Counted from the stretch's first letter, positions 43,402 through 56,256 are shown. The stretch: 64,000 bases of DNA from Lyophyllum atratum (GCA_014905825.1 JACGCN010000006.1:1612001-1676000); one strand, 5' to 3'. The notes: generated by a model from the letters alone, not told the origin. Numbers and translations: made by a program.

Positions 43402-45442
43402 ATGGCGGTAGCGATGAAGGGCTTTCGAGATTTCGTCGTCATATCCTTGTTCAGTTGGATTCACGTTCTCGCCTATGTTCCCGCTCACCCTACCAATTCT
43501 TCCCAAGAAGCCATCGCAGGCGGTCTGAATGTCAGTGATATCTCCAAGCTGCATTTAAGATGGTATTCCAAGAAGTCAGTCCTCACCACAGCATGAAGCC
43601 TTTCAACGCTCACCTCCCTCCCTTCAGCTATTACTCCCAAAACGTTTCGTATCAATTGGCTGGGTACGGCAGTCAAGGCATCAGCAAAGTCAGCAAGGCC
43701 TAACGTCTCTATGGCACCAGTCTCATTGTTTGTTTTAGGGAGCATTAGTTCATTTCTCAGAGACGAAAGTTAGCAACGATACGCTGCCTAGTATGTCCAT
43801 TTCTCTCCAACCTTTCTCCTTTTGACGTCAACCCCTGTGATAGCCGCCACTCCCTGGATTGCGATGATATCTTGCGATTCTAACGCCACGAGTGCGTCCC
43901 AGGACGAGGACGTGTTCACACTTGCGCGCGATAAAGGAGCAGTCGCAGCAGTGGGTGTAAATTTCCTGATCCGAAGCGTACTTCTGAAAATCAACTCAAT
44001 AGCTCCTATACTCCTCCAACTCGCTTGCCTGTGTAATCAATCCAGAATATGCAAACCCAGAGACCTTCGACCAAGTGTTTGACATATTTTCTACACAAAG
44101 CCTAACGAGCGCAACTCTAATCGAGTATCAATTTGGTCAATTTGGCCCCGTAAACGAGAGTTTCTACGGGGTTTACGATTCCAAACGTCTGAATGATTCT
44201 GCTGCAATGATGGACACGACACTGCAAGTGGGCACTCCTCCCGAGCCTGGGTACTTGTTTGCTATTCTTCAAGCATACAACTCAACTGGTCAAATCGACG
44301 ATGCGTCTGGAAACATCGGGTCCGCAGATCCGGGTCCTCCGCACAGAAAACAGAACACCGCCTTAGCAATGTAAGTCTTACCTTCTTGCTTGTTTCTTCG
44401 AACGTGATTCACTGTCTCCAGGATTGTTCTTTATGCCATTACAGGTTGCGTATCAGCTTTGTTCTGTGTCGTCATTATTTCTGGGGTATGACAGCTTCTC
44501 TTCTACGAGTCAATATGTGAAAATAATCCCCGAGCAGGCGATCCGCGCGATTCGTCATCCAGAGCGATATGGTCCTCGAGCCCTAAATGGAAGGGGTGGC
44601 ACTGGTCAAAGTCGTGCCCAGGGCATTACACGTGCTATATTAGACACTTTCCCGGTTGTCAAGTTCGGAAGCAACGCAGCGACACCCGAGCCCCGATCAC
44701 GGTTAAGGCCCGCGAAAGATGTCGAGGCGCAGAGTCATGCCAGTAGTCTTGCTGTGGAGTTGAAGGACTGGGAGGTTGTTCATATCGGAAGCCAAGATAC
44801 CGTTCAACAAGAGCCTTCAACAGCTAATAACCCTGCAATCGTCGAAAACGTCGATACTGATGAACTGAGATTGCAAGGCTTCCCCCAATCTCCGCGATGT
44901 TCTCACTCTCAATCTGGTGCTCCCGATTTCTTAACTCACTCCGCTGGTCTCGGAGTCGGTCTTGGGGAAGGATCCTCACGCGGCACTGAGAGAAATCGGG
45001 ACGATGTCATCCCTGCCTCAATGGGCCGAGAGACATGTCCGATCTGTATTATGGACTTTGAGGAAGGTGACGATCTTCGTGTATTACCCTGTGAGGGCAA
45101 GCATCGCTTTCATCAGTCCTGCGTCGATCCCTGGTTGTTGGAACTTTCCAGCTCGTGCCCCATCTGTCGAGAAGGTAAGCATCTTCCAAGTCTTGAACGA
45201 ATAATCAGAATTCACTTTGTCCAACATCAGATTTCCTTGCTTTGGAAAACATTATCGCTGGCGAATCTGAATTAGGCCACAATGAAGATAGTGAAGCTGA
45301 AGGTCGCATTACACGTACCGAGTCACCTTCAAATATCGGAAATCGCTTCTCCCGTTACCTTCGCTTTGCAAAACGACGACATCACCCAAGATTCGAGGAC
45401 GATATCGATCCTACCGACCCTCATATGCCCACGGCGCCTTAG
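43402..45442 (+). CDS. PA-TM-RING type E3 ubiquitin ligase
   Basis: Begins with a signal sequence (DFVVISLFSWIHVLAYVPA), then a lumenal part assembled from several exons (YYSQNVSYQLAGYGSQGISK, GALVHFSETKVSNDTLP, PWIAMISCDSNATSASQDED with a protease-associated-domain look). A membrane segment (IVLYAITGCVSALFCVVIISG) follows, then a basic cytosolic linker with RAIRHPERYGPR. The RING-H2 finger is CPICIMDFEEGDDLRVLPC, HRFHQSC, SSSCPICRE, with all eight ligands. The last exon adds an acidic, Arg-rich tail ending PHMPTAP. Such ligases sit in endosomal or vacuolar membranes and ubiquitinate membrane cargo. About seven introns; inner borders in the lumenal part are approximate. Confidence 0.87.
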
Positions 45443-45662
45443 ATACCGTTTCGTCCTGCAACTCTGACCACCAGCTCAACGTCGATCCACCACACTGCCT
45501 CTCCTGTATTTCTTATAATTTGTCATTCCCTAGCTTCTACGAGTTACATATCGAGTATCAGATCATCGCTTTAATCCTACACACGCAGTATTGCAATCTA
45601 AGAATATGTCCAGCAACAACTATGTAATCCAAGTACAAAATCTCACCCATTCGAAGCGCATT

Positions 45663-47526
45663 TCAAGCCCCAAATCTGGCCAGCCTCCTCCTCCTCAGGT
45701 CATCCACACTAACAGCCTCCGCAGCGATATTCGGGGACGGATGCTCCGCTGTTTCGTCTGATAGGACAGATTCTACATCCTCGGCGTCCCTGTCGTTCTC
45801 TGAGTGCAAGGTTGCCGAAGGAGCTGTGGCAGAGGGGGCACGTACAGGCGCCCGTTGAGATGGTAGCTCTGGGAGCTCCCATCCATGCGGCACCTGCTCT
45901 AGAGAGGCCTTTAAGGCTGCTTGCAACTCTGCGTCATCGTCGTCGTACACCCTGTCACCGACGGCGTGTCCGCCAGGAGCGTACCGACCCTTCGGTGCAC
46001 TCTGATCAACGTCCATGTCGGTGTCGTCTAATTCTTCATCATTGGCGGAAGGCCCGTTCCCCTCTACCCGTGCCAACACCTCGCTCTCCGCGATAGCGAG
46101 TCGTAATTGCTCTGCTTCCTCCTCCTCCTCCCGCCTCCGTTCAACTCTTCTTGACTCCAGAGCGGCTGCGTCAATTCCTGAAGAACCCTCCCCCCAGAGC
46201 TCTCGCTGTGCAAACTCCTGTTCCGCTCTCATGCGCTGTAACATAAGCCTGTTGCGCTCCATACTTGCTGCCACGGGGTCTAACTCCTCATCAACCCCTG
46301 CCTGAGGTATGGAAAGCGGTGCATCATCCATAGGCGTACGTATGCCTGTGTCAGGCGGTGAAGTCAGACGTGTTGGTGATTCAGAGTCATCCGGTGGGAG
46401 TGAAGTAAACGTTCGCCTGAGAGGGGGCGGAGCGGGAGGATCATAGTCGTATCCACCGCCCATCAGAGACGCTTGCAACGCTGCCTGGAGCTCGTAATCT
46501 TCATCTTCAAAGTCATTAATTTGGTCAGAACCACTGGGTATCGTGGTAGATGCCCTCTGCGGTAGTTTATATGATGATGACTGAAACGCCACTCGGCCAG
46601 CGGACGTTGGTTCGGGGAGAGTCGAGGCGATCACATCGGCATCTGTCCGAGGCAAAGCCAGAGGTGCCGAAGGGTCTGCTTGGGTGACCGCGAACACAGA
46701 ATATCCTAGAGAATCTTTTGAGCCAAGTGCTTACGCACTGGCAAGCAGACGTACCTTCTGCTTCGGCTTGTTGCAAGACCATTCCGAGGTACAGCTTACC
46801 TACCCATTCTGGCTCAGGGAAAAACGAGTTCAAGTTAAACCAGTGACCATTCCCAGGATCGTCGTTGATGTTAGGCTCTGCGTCTCCGAAGCGTCGGACG
46901 GTGAACCAATGCTGATCCAAGTTGAGGATGAATGCAAGCTGCGTGCTGCGACAAATGTGTACATTTCGATCTTCGGGAAAAGATTGGACATACTGGGGAT
47001 GATCGTGATATGGCCTCATTTCCTCTCCACGCCAACGAGTGAGACTAAGGGGGATAGTTGAGTTGTCTGAATGTACCAAGGCCGGAGAGATCCTTCACTT
47101 CAAGCCCCAAACCTTGAGCGCATTGTCTAAGACTTGGACGGAGAAAAACCCTAAAAAGTGAGGAACATAAGTACCTGGAAACATGTTGTAGAGGCAAGAC
47201 TTACCGCTATCGTCCATGTTGGTGCTTTCGGTGTGGCTCTCATCATAGCTATGTTCGAGAGTGTCGAGGTTTCTGGCGATGTCAGAAAGATCGGGTGCGG
47301 TAAACTAGATCAGTGTGCTGAGTGGGCTTTCCGTAGTCGTGAAGTATGCATGAAAGAGACTTACGTAGTTGCCCTCTGCCGACAGGACAGTGAGTCAGGC
47401 TGGACATCAAAAGGGTGATCGAAACATACGCAGAAGAGAATTGAGGGCATGTTGGGCACAGAGCATAGATCCCTGTTGTTGCTTCTCATGATAGATTATG
47501 TGGATAAGATTTTCAAGACCTGCCAT
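45663..47526 (-). CDS. Ataxin-3 family deubiquitinase (Josephin + UIMs)
   Basis: Cysteine protease that trims ubiquitin chains in protein quality control. The start ATG at 47526 gives MAGLENLIHIIYHEKQQQ followed by the catalytic SMLCAQHALNSLLQG. Later exons give DLSDIARNLDTLEHSY, SVQVLDNALKVWGLEVKDL, FILNLDQHWFTVRRFG and the second catalytic block GHWFNLNSFFPEPEW, with the His and Asn of the triad, then LGMVLQQAEAEG. The C-terminal half has three ubiquitin-interacting-like motifs: EDYELQAALQASLMGG, QLRLAIAESEVL and DAELQAALKASLEQ. No polyglutamine tract is present. It is divergent from the repeat-protein gene starting at 47969. Confidence 0.92.
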
Positions 47527-47968
47527 CGCGTTGGAAGGCGGTGGTGGTGGGAGGTCAGGCTAAGAGAGGTGCGCGTACGCGTCGAGATTAAGTATGCACG
47601 TGATGAGGCAAGTAATTGATCGGCGATGTTTTCAAATTTGAATTGCAGACCCTCTTGAGTTCCAGGTTCAGACCGTTCAGTGAACTACCCTATCTTCCCC
47701 TTGTTCATGCGTTCTCCTGCTAAGCTTGCATTGCTTTCACTTCCTCCTGCTTTGGGCGCCCAGTTGCAAAACCTTTATTGTTTTGTTCATTCCTGACCTT
47801 GCTCGCTCAAGTCACACTTTGTGTTCAGCAGAAGTTCAACAACATGCCGTACTTCTGTACTGTGTACATAAAGCTTGTCATCCCACCCTTTAACGATCAA
47901 AACGCGGTTTGCCGCATGGCAAGTTATATAAATTGGCGTTCTCTACTCACGCGCCTTCCTGCAAACAG

Positions 47969-48879
47969 ATGTCCAGTTCGATACCTAAACCATACATTCT
48001 ACCCGAATTCCTGAGTGACGAGTCCGTGCCGCTCAGCGGCCATGACCTTTTCACGAACTCCCTCCTGATGGCAGTTGTGAGTAGACAAAACCCATCTCTA
48101 CTGTTACAAGATTGAAATCTATCACGCAGGACCCATTGCAAAGCGAACGTGGCAACCTTCTTGCAAAATACGAGGACGCCTTGGTCAGATTACACGAAGC
48201 CGAGTCTCGGATACAGAAACATTTCTCTGGGATGAACTCTGACCGCGAGTCTCGCGAATTTGACCTGGGCACTTCGGCCTTCGGATCAGAGCGTTCGCGG
48301 AAGCCAGCTTGGCTCACTGCGCTCGACGATCTCTCTGGGATGAACTCTGACGGCGAGTCTCCCGAACTTGACCTAGGCATTTCGGCCTTTGGATCAGAGC
48401 GTTCGCGGAAGCCAGCTTGGCTCACTGCGCTCGATGATCTCTCTGGGATGAACTCTGACGGCGAGTCTCCCGAATATGACCTGGACACTTTGGTATTTGG
48501 ATCGGAGCGTTCGCAGAAGCCAGCTTGGCTCACTGCGCTCGACGATCTCTTGCCTCGACATATCACAAAGTTTGATTCCTCTGAGGAACGAAACAAAGAC
48601 GGTTCTGCCTCTCGCGTTTCATTGGATGAGGAGGGAGAGGCAGTGGATCTGAAAGGAAAAGGGAAGGAGCAAAAGCTGCGAGTGGGTAAGAAGAGGACGT
48701 TCTCGGATTTAGGATCTGATCCCTTCCTCCGCACCTTGGGCTGGTCGCCGTTAGGGAATGACTACCGCCTCGCCCATACGCGCTCTCTTCATGAGCGTTC
48801 GTCTAAGCGATATTTTACTGGAGATCCCAGTGGGTCTTGGCAAGTCTGTGGAGACGCTTATGTTGAAGTTGGGTGTTAA
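47969..48879 (+). CDS. Protein with three 36-residue tandem repeats, function unknown
   Basis: Two exons: 47969 to about 48076 (MSSSIPKPYILPEFLSDESV) and about 48130-48879. A short helix (RGNLLAKYEDALVRLHEAES) precedes three perfect-length repeats of 36 residues (units start at 48226, 48334 and 48442), each reading SGMNSD.ES.E.DL...FG followed by SER.KPAWLTALDDL. The remainder is charged, with KGKGKEQKLRVGKKRTFSDL. The KPAWLTALDDL block looks like a short linear interaction motif copied with its acidic linker. No family is recognised. A long antisense frame covers the same repeats and is a by-product of composition. Confidence 0.6.
48226..48549 (+). repeat. 108-bp coding tandem repeat, three copies
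   Basis: Three head-to-tail units of exactly 108 bp, so the reading frame is kept. Units 2 and 3 are more alike at the 5' part than unit 1, which points to successive duplication. Confidence 0.9.
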
Positions 48880-49189
48880 AGATGCATCGACTTCGGAGCA
48901 TTATTATGTACATATAAGCGACCATGATATCTTACTCATCTGTGTTCAATGCTTTCTGCTATCTAATGTATTAACAAGGCAAACTACCACCTCCTACGAT
49001 TGAGGACTTCGCCATGCAATGACCGCGCAGCACACATGTCCATTGCAAGGAGGAAACAAGGCTCTTGACGGTCGTTGCGGTTCATGATGAAGCCAAACAA
49101 CGGACATTCGTCACAACACGCGGCACTGCCACTGCAGCAGTCCACGACTCGTGGTTGCCAAGTTCAGCTCTCTGTTTCTCTCCATAACT

Positions 49190-50295
49190 ATGATTCTACG
49201 GCCACTGTCTACTCTGCCTGCTTTCTTGTTTTCTCTCTTGCTTCTAACTGTGTCTACTGCTCTGGCGGACGAGGATGACTCGCCGTTCGATTGTCGGCCT
49301 ACAGTTGATGGTCTGAAATTCGATTTAACGTCGCTGGCAGGCGAGCACAGTGCCAACCAGACGCGTTCTCTGCCACCAAGCTCCATTTTGGACGTCATAA
49401 GATTCGACTTATGCGCTGAACTCAACAAATTGGACGGTGTCGCCGAACGAGATCAGGTGCGTCATGACATCTATGTGCCTGTAACACTTGATGACTGTAT
49501 GCCTCCCTAGTGTCCGAGTGGAACAAGGGCCTGCTTTACGCAAACGAATAAGAAAGAATCTGAACCAGACCGTATAATATCTGTGATTCCCTTAATGAAC
49601 GCCTCGTCACGGAACCTGACGTTCAAGACTGGAGCGCCTTGTGGGTTGGCTCTTCTGTCCCTCTCTATGTCCCCTCATGCAAGTCATCAGCATCAAAATC
49701 TATCTCAATAACCTCAAACGGCCCTGAATATCCACATCCTATTGACGCGAAGCCGACACCCCAAGTGCTCACCATCACCCTCTTGTGTAGTCCCGGAGAA
49801 ACCAACTCTTATCCTATATTCAGCTCTTACGATGGGTCGAAAGCAGTAGTTGAATGGAGCGTACCCGCGGGATGCCCGGTTCAAGAACATCAGGACGGTG
49901 ATGATGATGGCAAAGATGACGGCAAGGGTCCCAGCGACGACAAGACTGAAAGTAGTGGAAGTGGTGTTGGCTGGTTTTTCCTTGTGTGAGCTCTCTATTA
50001 CCGCTGAATGGACACGGCATTGATAATCCTTTGACTTCTTCATGGTCAGACTTATTCTCGCATTCGCCGCGTATTTCGGACTCGGCGCATATTACAACTA
50101 CTCTACATATGGCGCCCGTGGCGAAGATCTCATTCCGTGAGTCACTCCTCGATCACTCGACCTTTGACTAACAATGGATGTAGACATCGCGATTTCTGGA
50201 AAGAAGTCCCTTATATGTTCAGCGACGTCATCAGCCACCTCTGCTCCTCTGTTCGTCCGCGACGTCCCGCAAACCGTGGTTATGTTGCTGTATAA
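49190..50295 (+). CDS. ATG27: Autophagy protein Atg27
   Basis: Type I membrane protein that helps Atg9 cycling and vesicle supply to autophagosomes. It starts with a signal peptide (MILRPLSTLPAFLFSLLLLTVSTALA). The cysteine-containing lumenal mannose-6-phosphate-receptor-like domain shows FDCRPTVDGLKFDLTSLAG, CPSGTRACFTQTNKKES, IISVIPL, YPHPIDAKPTPQVLTITLLC and YDGSKAVVEWSVPAGC. After an acidic linker comes a membrane segment (VGWFFLV joined to LILAFAAYFGLGAYYNYSTYG), and the cytosolic end ARGEDLIP, HRDFWKEVPYMFSDV and RPANRGYVAV with a tyrosine motif. At least four introns; one inner border near 49600 is uncertain. An ATG 39 bp earlier is less likely because it would precede the signal peptide. 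Confidence 0.88.
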
Positions 50296-50621
50296 TGGCC
50301 CTGGGTCCCTTTCTGAGCGCCTCTCATGACAATCGTTGCTGTTTGAAAACACTAGCGGCAATAATGCTGATACCCATACTCAAGCCTGCTAACCACGAGC
50401 AAATTTCGTACTCTCCTAGACATGATAATACTACACTTCGACCCATTAATACAGTGCTCTTATATGGATGTTTTTCGGCGTAAAAGTGGCAGCTAGTCTG
50501 AAAAAGTTGATTCCCAGTTTCACACCCTGTGCTGCCACTGACTAATGACCCTGATTCTGGACCCTCAACCACTCGCCATCACCGTACATACTGAGGCGTC
50601 AACAATTGTGAATAGGAAGAC

Positions 50622-51818
50622 ATGGGCAAGAAGGTCAAGAAATGGTACGTTGTGACAGTTGGAAAGGATGTTGGCGTCTTCGAATCATGGTGAGTCATCT
50701 TAATGTACTCAACAATAGTATGCAGTGTCGAATTCTGAGCAACCTCTTGGTCAGGCTCGAAGCCTCTTCGCTAATCAGTGGGGTCCCAGGCGCCCTTCAC
50801 GAGAGCTTTAACTCTGAAGAAGAGGCTCGCCGCATTTTTCATCGACAGAGAGACAATGGGAATACAAAAATTGTCGGTGGCCCTTCTTCACAAACAAACG
50901 CTCCACGTGTCACACCACCGTCTCCAGTGCGAGCGGAAAGCAGGAGTGTTTCCTCTGGGAGCAGCTCGCCGAGATTGTTGGAAACTCCCCAGTCTCGGCG
51001 GTCTCCTCAGCCAGCCACCCCTGCCGCACGGCTGTCACCTCTGGTCCTGCACGCTAACGTGACGTATACACGGGGACCTTCATCCTCCCCAAGCGTCTCT
51101 ATCACTGCTTCGCGACGCGCTTTCCCGCGCGTAGCCCTTCGAAAGCCCTCTGACATTGTACCCTATCCTAGTGATTCTGAGGACGCACCATCGACCCCAA
51201 GGAGTTCTTTCCAGGATGAAGGGAAATTGGAAATCAAGGAACTTAGGCCTCGCTCTGGACCACATCACTCCTCTCCGGCGTCCATATCATCCAACACAGG
51301 GCTGCCAGTATCCACTGGCCAATCTTCCCCTCGCGCTCTCATTGGAAATCCGCTAAATGTAGAATCTTATCAGAGTACCGGTGGTTCCAGTAATGAAGAG
51401 AAACTCCTGAGTCCCTTGAACTCTCCTAAATTTTACACCGCACCAGAGATGCCACCTTCCCCATCTACCAAATCATTGTTCGCACACCATTCACGGATGG
51501 CATATTCGTCGGACCACCTTCAATACCGGTACACATGCCGTAACTGTCAACATACATCGACAGACATACCCATTGTATCGCTTAGCATTTCGCAGAATAT
51601 CCAAGCCCCGAGGAGGACACCAACGCCTATGCTAAAGGACGACCCACGCTCACCCATGATGACAACCGACTCAATATCAGGGCACTTCAGGTATGAGTTT
51701 ACATTCCTTGATTTATTTGCCTGACTGACCGAGTGTCTGGGTCTCTACCCTTTGGATGGCCCTCTCCTGCAGTGAAAGCGGAAGGGCAGTAGCCGCTTAT
51801 TTGTATCAATCAGCCTAA
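50622..51818 (+). CDS. RNase-H1-N / viroplasmin-like domain protein with disordered tail
   Basis: Exons 50622-50689, 50755-51690 and 51773-51818, 1050 nt, 349 residues. The first 55 residues (MGKKVKKWYVVTVGKDVGVF, ESWLEASSLISGVPG, ALHESFNSEEEARRIFH) match the small domain shared by the N-terminus of eukaryotic RNase H1, where it binds RNA/DNA hybrids, and caulimovirus viroplasmin. No RNase H catalytic domain follows; the rest is Ser/Pro/Arg-rich and disordered, with one CxxC-like stretch (YTCRNCQH). The function could be nucleic-acid binding through the N-terminal domain; that is inference. It is a cellular fungal gene with introns, not a viral copy. Confidence 0.82.
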
Positions 51819-51986
51819 CAAGCGAGACTTCGTGCCATTGGCTGTTCTCAAGTACATCTATATGATCGTCAATGTAAATTCTGGTGCAGCTTTCGAACGC
51901 TGTTTGCACGTTATTTCCTGAATCAAACGAAAGTTTTTTTTGGCGATATTATCGATACTCTCGGATGCTACTATGCTCGGCATCAA

Positions 51987-54900
51987 CTAAGCCACCTTCT
52001 TGCAGCTCGCTTTGTGAGTTTTCCAATCCTTCTTTTGGCACTCCTTGGCACAGTACCTCACCTTCTGACACACAGTGCAAGTGAACAGCCTTGGCTTCCC
52101 CTTGCCTCGGCATACGAAGCACTTGTAGCGTGCAGGGTCTCTGCCGACGGTCTCCAAGTACGAAACCGCGAATAGGGGTGAGAGAGCAAACCTCGTTACG
52201 TATGGCGCCCATTTCTTCCAAAGCCGGTTCTTCAACATCCCCTCTGCATCTTTCCCTTTTCCGCAACTGCATAGTGGATCCTGCTCCATCACCTCGGCCA
52301 GGGGTATCCTGCCCTGGGCCTTGTACTCGCAATTCTCTCCGTGCTGCCACGTCCGACATCGCTCGACGAGGGCAGGGAGAAGCAACTTCCAGGCGCGCAT
52401 CTCGTCCTCTCGGGCCCGAACATTCACCAGATTTCCTTTGTTCAACAACTCGGTAAATGGGCCTTCCATCTCGACGAGAAGTTTGCGGGTGAGAGGAAGT
52501 ACATATCCATCGCATACCATTGTATGGGAGTGAACGTCGAACCTGAGATCACTAATGAAGATCACTGTGTCACAGTTGTTGGTGGGTCCATCGTAGAAAC
52601 CAAACAGACGCTTCGCTGGCCCCTGGACTCCCGAAGAATGGACGAGAACACTGTGTATGGTGTCTTTGACGGACATGAGCATATCATTCGTGTCCTTTTT
52701 CCTGAGCGAACGTTCACGAGATGACATCATAGCGCCAGCATGCGGGCCAAACCAACCGGAAATTTCACTTCCTTGTGCCGCCAGGACAGGTAGGCAAGAA
52801 AGATTGAGACGATGAATACTCCATGAGTTTGTCACCGTCCCAACAGTGACTACTGGGAACGGATTGAGTACCATCCCATCTGGTTTAAATGGGCCGTAGA
52901 CAGGCGCCACTACCTAAAATGTATGGAATTAGCAGTAGTTGATATGTTGTGTGTTCGAAGAAATATGATTACCTCGATGTACAGCGATTTTCTGGCCACC
53001 CGGAGTTTATGACGGCTCCCTACAACGGGGAAGGGGAAGATAATGTTTTGCGTGTGCTCCCCAAGGTCGACTCTCATTATGCACGGTGATATCTGGACAG
53101 TGTGGGGATTAACGCCAGACCGGAGGAGAGTCTGGGCATTTTCGTTGTCCACGATGATTCTGCACGTCAATGAAGATACGAGCTCGCATTGCTCATCGAA
53201 TTCGACTAGCGCAGCACGCGATGTTCCGATTTGACCAGATGATGGTTCGATGTTTGGAGACGAGGCTGTCCGTTTCCTCGTGGGTATAGGGTAATCCGGG
53301 AGGACATGAACATGTGACTCGTCTAAGAAGCTAGCCGTGAAGATGTGGAGTTGTATCCCGAGCTTTGGAATGAGAGGAACTGTCCCGCTAGTGCTGCGAA
53401 CGGAGAATGAGACCTTGAGGTCTGCCATGGGCTCTAGGTCCGTAAGAAGCCAAGTTGGCATCGTAAAAGATGCAACAAGGGGCATTGTTCCCTTCCGTCC
53501 GCTTGGATCTTCCTCAAATAGGACTCGTGGGCTTTTCTTTGTACCCATTGGGATCACTCTTCCAAAAGCGACATGAACGGAGGTGAAGATGTTCATGGAA
53601 TGTACCCCTTTGACATCGCACTGTAAAAGAGGAGTACCCGCATTGGAAGCCTCAAGCACTTCCAGCTTGGCGCGAGGAATGACAAGGATGATCCGTACGA
53701 TAGGCGTCACTCTTTCCCATTGAGAGAACGGGCCGATCTTGGATAAAGGTCCACCAAGGCCTTGAGCAGTATACAAGCCATGCCGATGTAGCTGTGCGCA
53801 GAGATCATTGAAAGCAAGTGTGTCCATTTGAATAGAATGATCCTCTCTTTGGACACCGAAAAAACGCTCCATCACTTGAGACCATTCCTCTCCCATGATG
53901 CGATTTCGTTCCTTGACCAGCTTGAGAAAGAGTACAAAACTTTCCCGGATGTAATGGATGATATTGGAGTGTGCAACCGCTTTCAAGAAGTTCCCTTCAT
54001 TGAGTCTAAAAAAGTTTCTTGAATCCTCGTGCTCGAACAACTCATGGTATATATCATAGAGGAGTGTTCCCAGCTGTCGTGGATCGAATGCGGGGGGTAG
54101 AAGCTGCTGACCAGCTTGGCCGACCAACATGTCGCCTGAAGCAACCAATTTCCAGGTGGTGACTTGATGGAACTGCGTGGTATCACCCTTCGTTGCCAGA
54201 TGCATCATAAGCTCATGTACATTCGAGCGTGAGGTGAAGCCCGAAAGGTAATCAACCGGTGCAATGCCCAGGAGAAGCCCCATCACTGTGATGTCGGTGT
54301 GGAGCCGTTCAACGAATTCCTTCGTGGCATTCGAGTCTTTCCCTCTAAATAACAAAGACTCCACGTAAAGGACTGTGGATCGTGTAGACATTGACAGTAG
54401 GGGTACCGTTGCTGATAGAAGGTTGAGGAGTCCGAGGTGATCTTCCAGATTTGATGTTTCAATGACATTGAATAACGCTGGTGCACTCCCACGCATGTAA
54501 TCATCCTGGTTGAGTTGAATCAACTGAGTTTTCCACTGTGCTACAGGCACACCCAAGTTTAACGTCGAGGTCATGGCGAAGGCATTGAGTGAGCGGCAGG
54601 CAGCCGTAAACTCACCCAGGAACATGCGCACAGTAGGGGGAAATGGAGTGGAGAGGGAAGTGTAAAACGCAGAGCACCAAGTGTCAAACTGTACTTGAGC
54701 CGCCCTAACAGCATCATCTATAGTGACATTCCTTTTCGCATTGCCGAAGAGAGGGGCAAGGTGGAAGGTGGCAAGAGGGTCGGTGCCATAATGTACGTTA
54801 CAGCCTTCCCCCTCCAGTGAATAAGCAAAGGTAGGATTGAGGTGCTTAGCGGCCGCGACTTCTATGGGATTGGAAAAAGTGACGCCTGTCTTCCAATAGC

Positions 54901-55644
54901 GCGTACACTGATTGGTCAGGACCTGACCCGACTTCATCAAAAGGGGACCTGTCGATCGCGCTGTGCTCAGGAGCGACCCTGTTTGGTTGGCCTTTGTTTT
55001 GAATATCTCCCTGTAGGCATCACGAATACGCTTGAGGCGTCCAGCCGGCAGTTCTTGCAGCTGCATGTACAAGGTCCAATGGCGCTTGAGCTCCGCTAGG
55101 GTATAGGCGGTACACATCTTGAGGAAGGATCCGTAAGGAGAGGCACTCCAACTCTCGAGGGAAGTCGACAGTTTGACGAGCTTCTCGCACTGAACAAGCA
55201 AAATGGAGTGGGATTCATTATCGAGGTAGAAATGGAAAAAAATGTTCCAAATGGTGGAATACGGTTTTTTGTCGGCTACCATAGTGAAGAGAAGTACGTT
55301 CCGAGCTGCGAGAGTGTGTGGATTATGTGAAAAGTAAAGAGGCGTTGGCAAGAATGATTTACGTACCTAGAACACCTGGCTCAAAATCGCAGCAGGTAAA
55401 ATCAAGTCGACGGCTCACTGCAGAACTCCTAAGTGTCCAAGCTTTGACTCCGCAACATCAGAAAGGACTCACTTGGCTGAGGCTCTGAGAGGATAGTATA
55501 GAGGACATTCCTGGGATCGCCACATCCAAGAAGGAGGATGTCAGCCGACTCCTCAGGAGCGAGGTCACGAGTTAAACAGACTGCTGAAGTGTTGCCGATG
55601 GGATAGAAGAAGTATTTCCCCGGCCAGAACAATGGATGAGCCAT
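51987..55644 (-). CDS. DUF4470 and MYND-finger protein
   Basis: About 1,190 residues. The first exon (55644 down to about 55473) starts MAHPLFWPGKYFFYPIGN and carries the DUF4470 pattern TSAVCLTRDLAPEESADILL, LGCGDPRNVLYTILSE. The next exons read RRLDFTCCDFEPGVL, ARNVLLFTMVADKK and then one long exon (about 52973-55300) of mostly helical sequence with no known domain. The intron near 52915-52973 joins LYIE to VVAPVYGPF. The last exon ends in a MYND zinc finger: CFVCRGKGKPRLFTCTVC, RYCAKECQKKDWKTHKASC. MYND fingers bind proline-rich peptides. Basidiomycete genomes often hold several genes of this layout; their role is not known. Confidence 0.85.
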
Positions 55645-56256
55645 CGAGAATTTCGAGGGAGGCTTAATGATCAGATAACCTTACCACCGCAGGCCTATAT
55701 ATCCAAAGTAGGCGCCCAAGACATGAGGCGACCACGGCATCGGTGGGGCACCGTACGGCAACAGGGACCTAAGTAGGCCATCCATTTCCCAAAAAGCTCT
55801 TGCTTCCAGCCATTTCTGGACGATAGGCCGCGGCATCTGCATTAATAAAAGAATAGCCATTTGGCCGATGGGCTGATCGCGTCGACATTTTGCCACATGT
55901 CCAAACCGTCGGGCGAGCTTTATTGCTGAGGCTCAGCGGATTTTGCACGGCTCGGAACCCGCACTAGTACCTATACTGCACGCCCGCGATCTTAATCCCA
56001 CGACCTGTCTGCGTAGCGAAGAGCATCGGTGGAGAATGGGCGACGAGCTAAGCAAGAAGTGACGACGGACGAGCGCGAAGCAGAACACGATGATGAGATG
56101 AGAGGCAGCATTCCCGGTCCATGGTGGCCGTATCGGGAAATAACGACCACGTGACATAGGCAGATCGTGGATGCCTGGGCCATGACCCCATCCATTACCT
56201 TCTAAAGTTACACGCACTATAATCTGCTCAGCAGCGCGCACTGAGGATAATACGCC
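55645..56256. other. Divergent intergenic region, no supported gene
   Basis: About 610 bp between the starts of the DUF4470-MYND and Duo1 genes. It contains a 71-codon minus-strand frame (55681-55896, with QKWLEARAFWEMDGLLRSLL) without recognisable family or splice partners. Confidence 0.45.

Noticed and set aside
48051..48734. 227-codon antisense frame over the tandem-repeat gene
   Set aside because: It is a by-product of the repeats; the sense strand has a start, an intron and sensible composition, while the antisense frame has no recognisable domain.
50622..50900. Caulimovirus insertion suggested by the viroplasmin-like domain
   Set aside because: The domain is also the N-terminal module of cellular RNase H1, the gene has normal fungal introns, and no other viral sequence is nearby.
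52091..52724. Plus-strand frames opposite the MYND gene
   Set aside because: The minus strand has clear MYND cysteines and long open frames; the plus frames show no domain.
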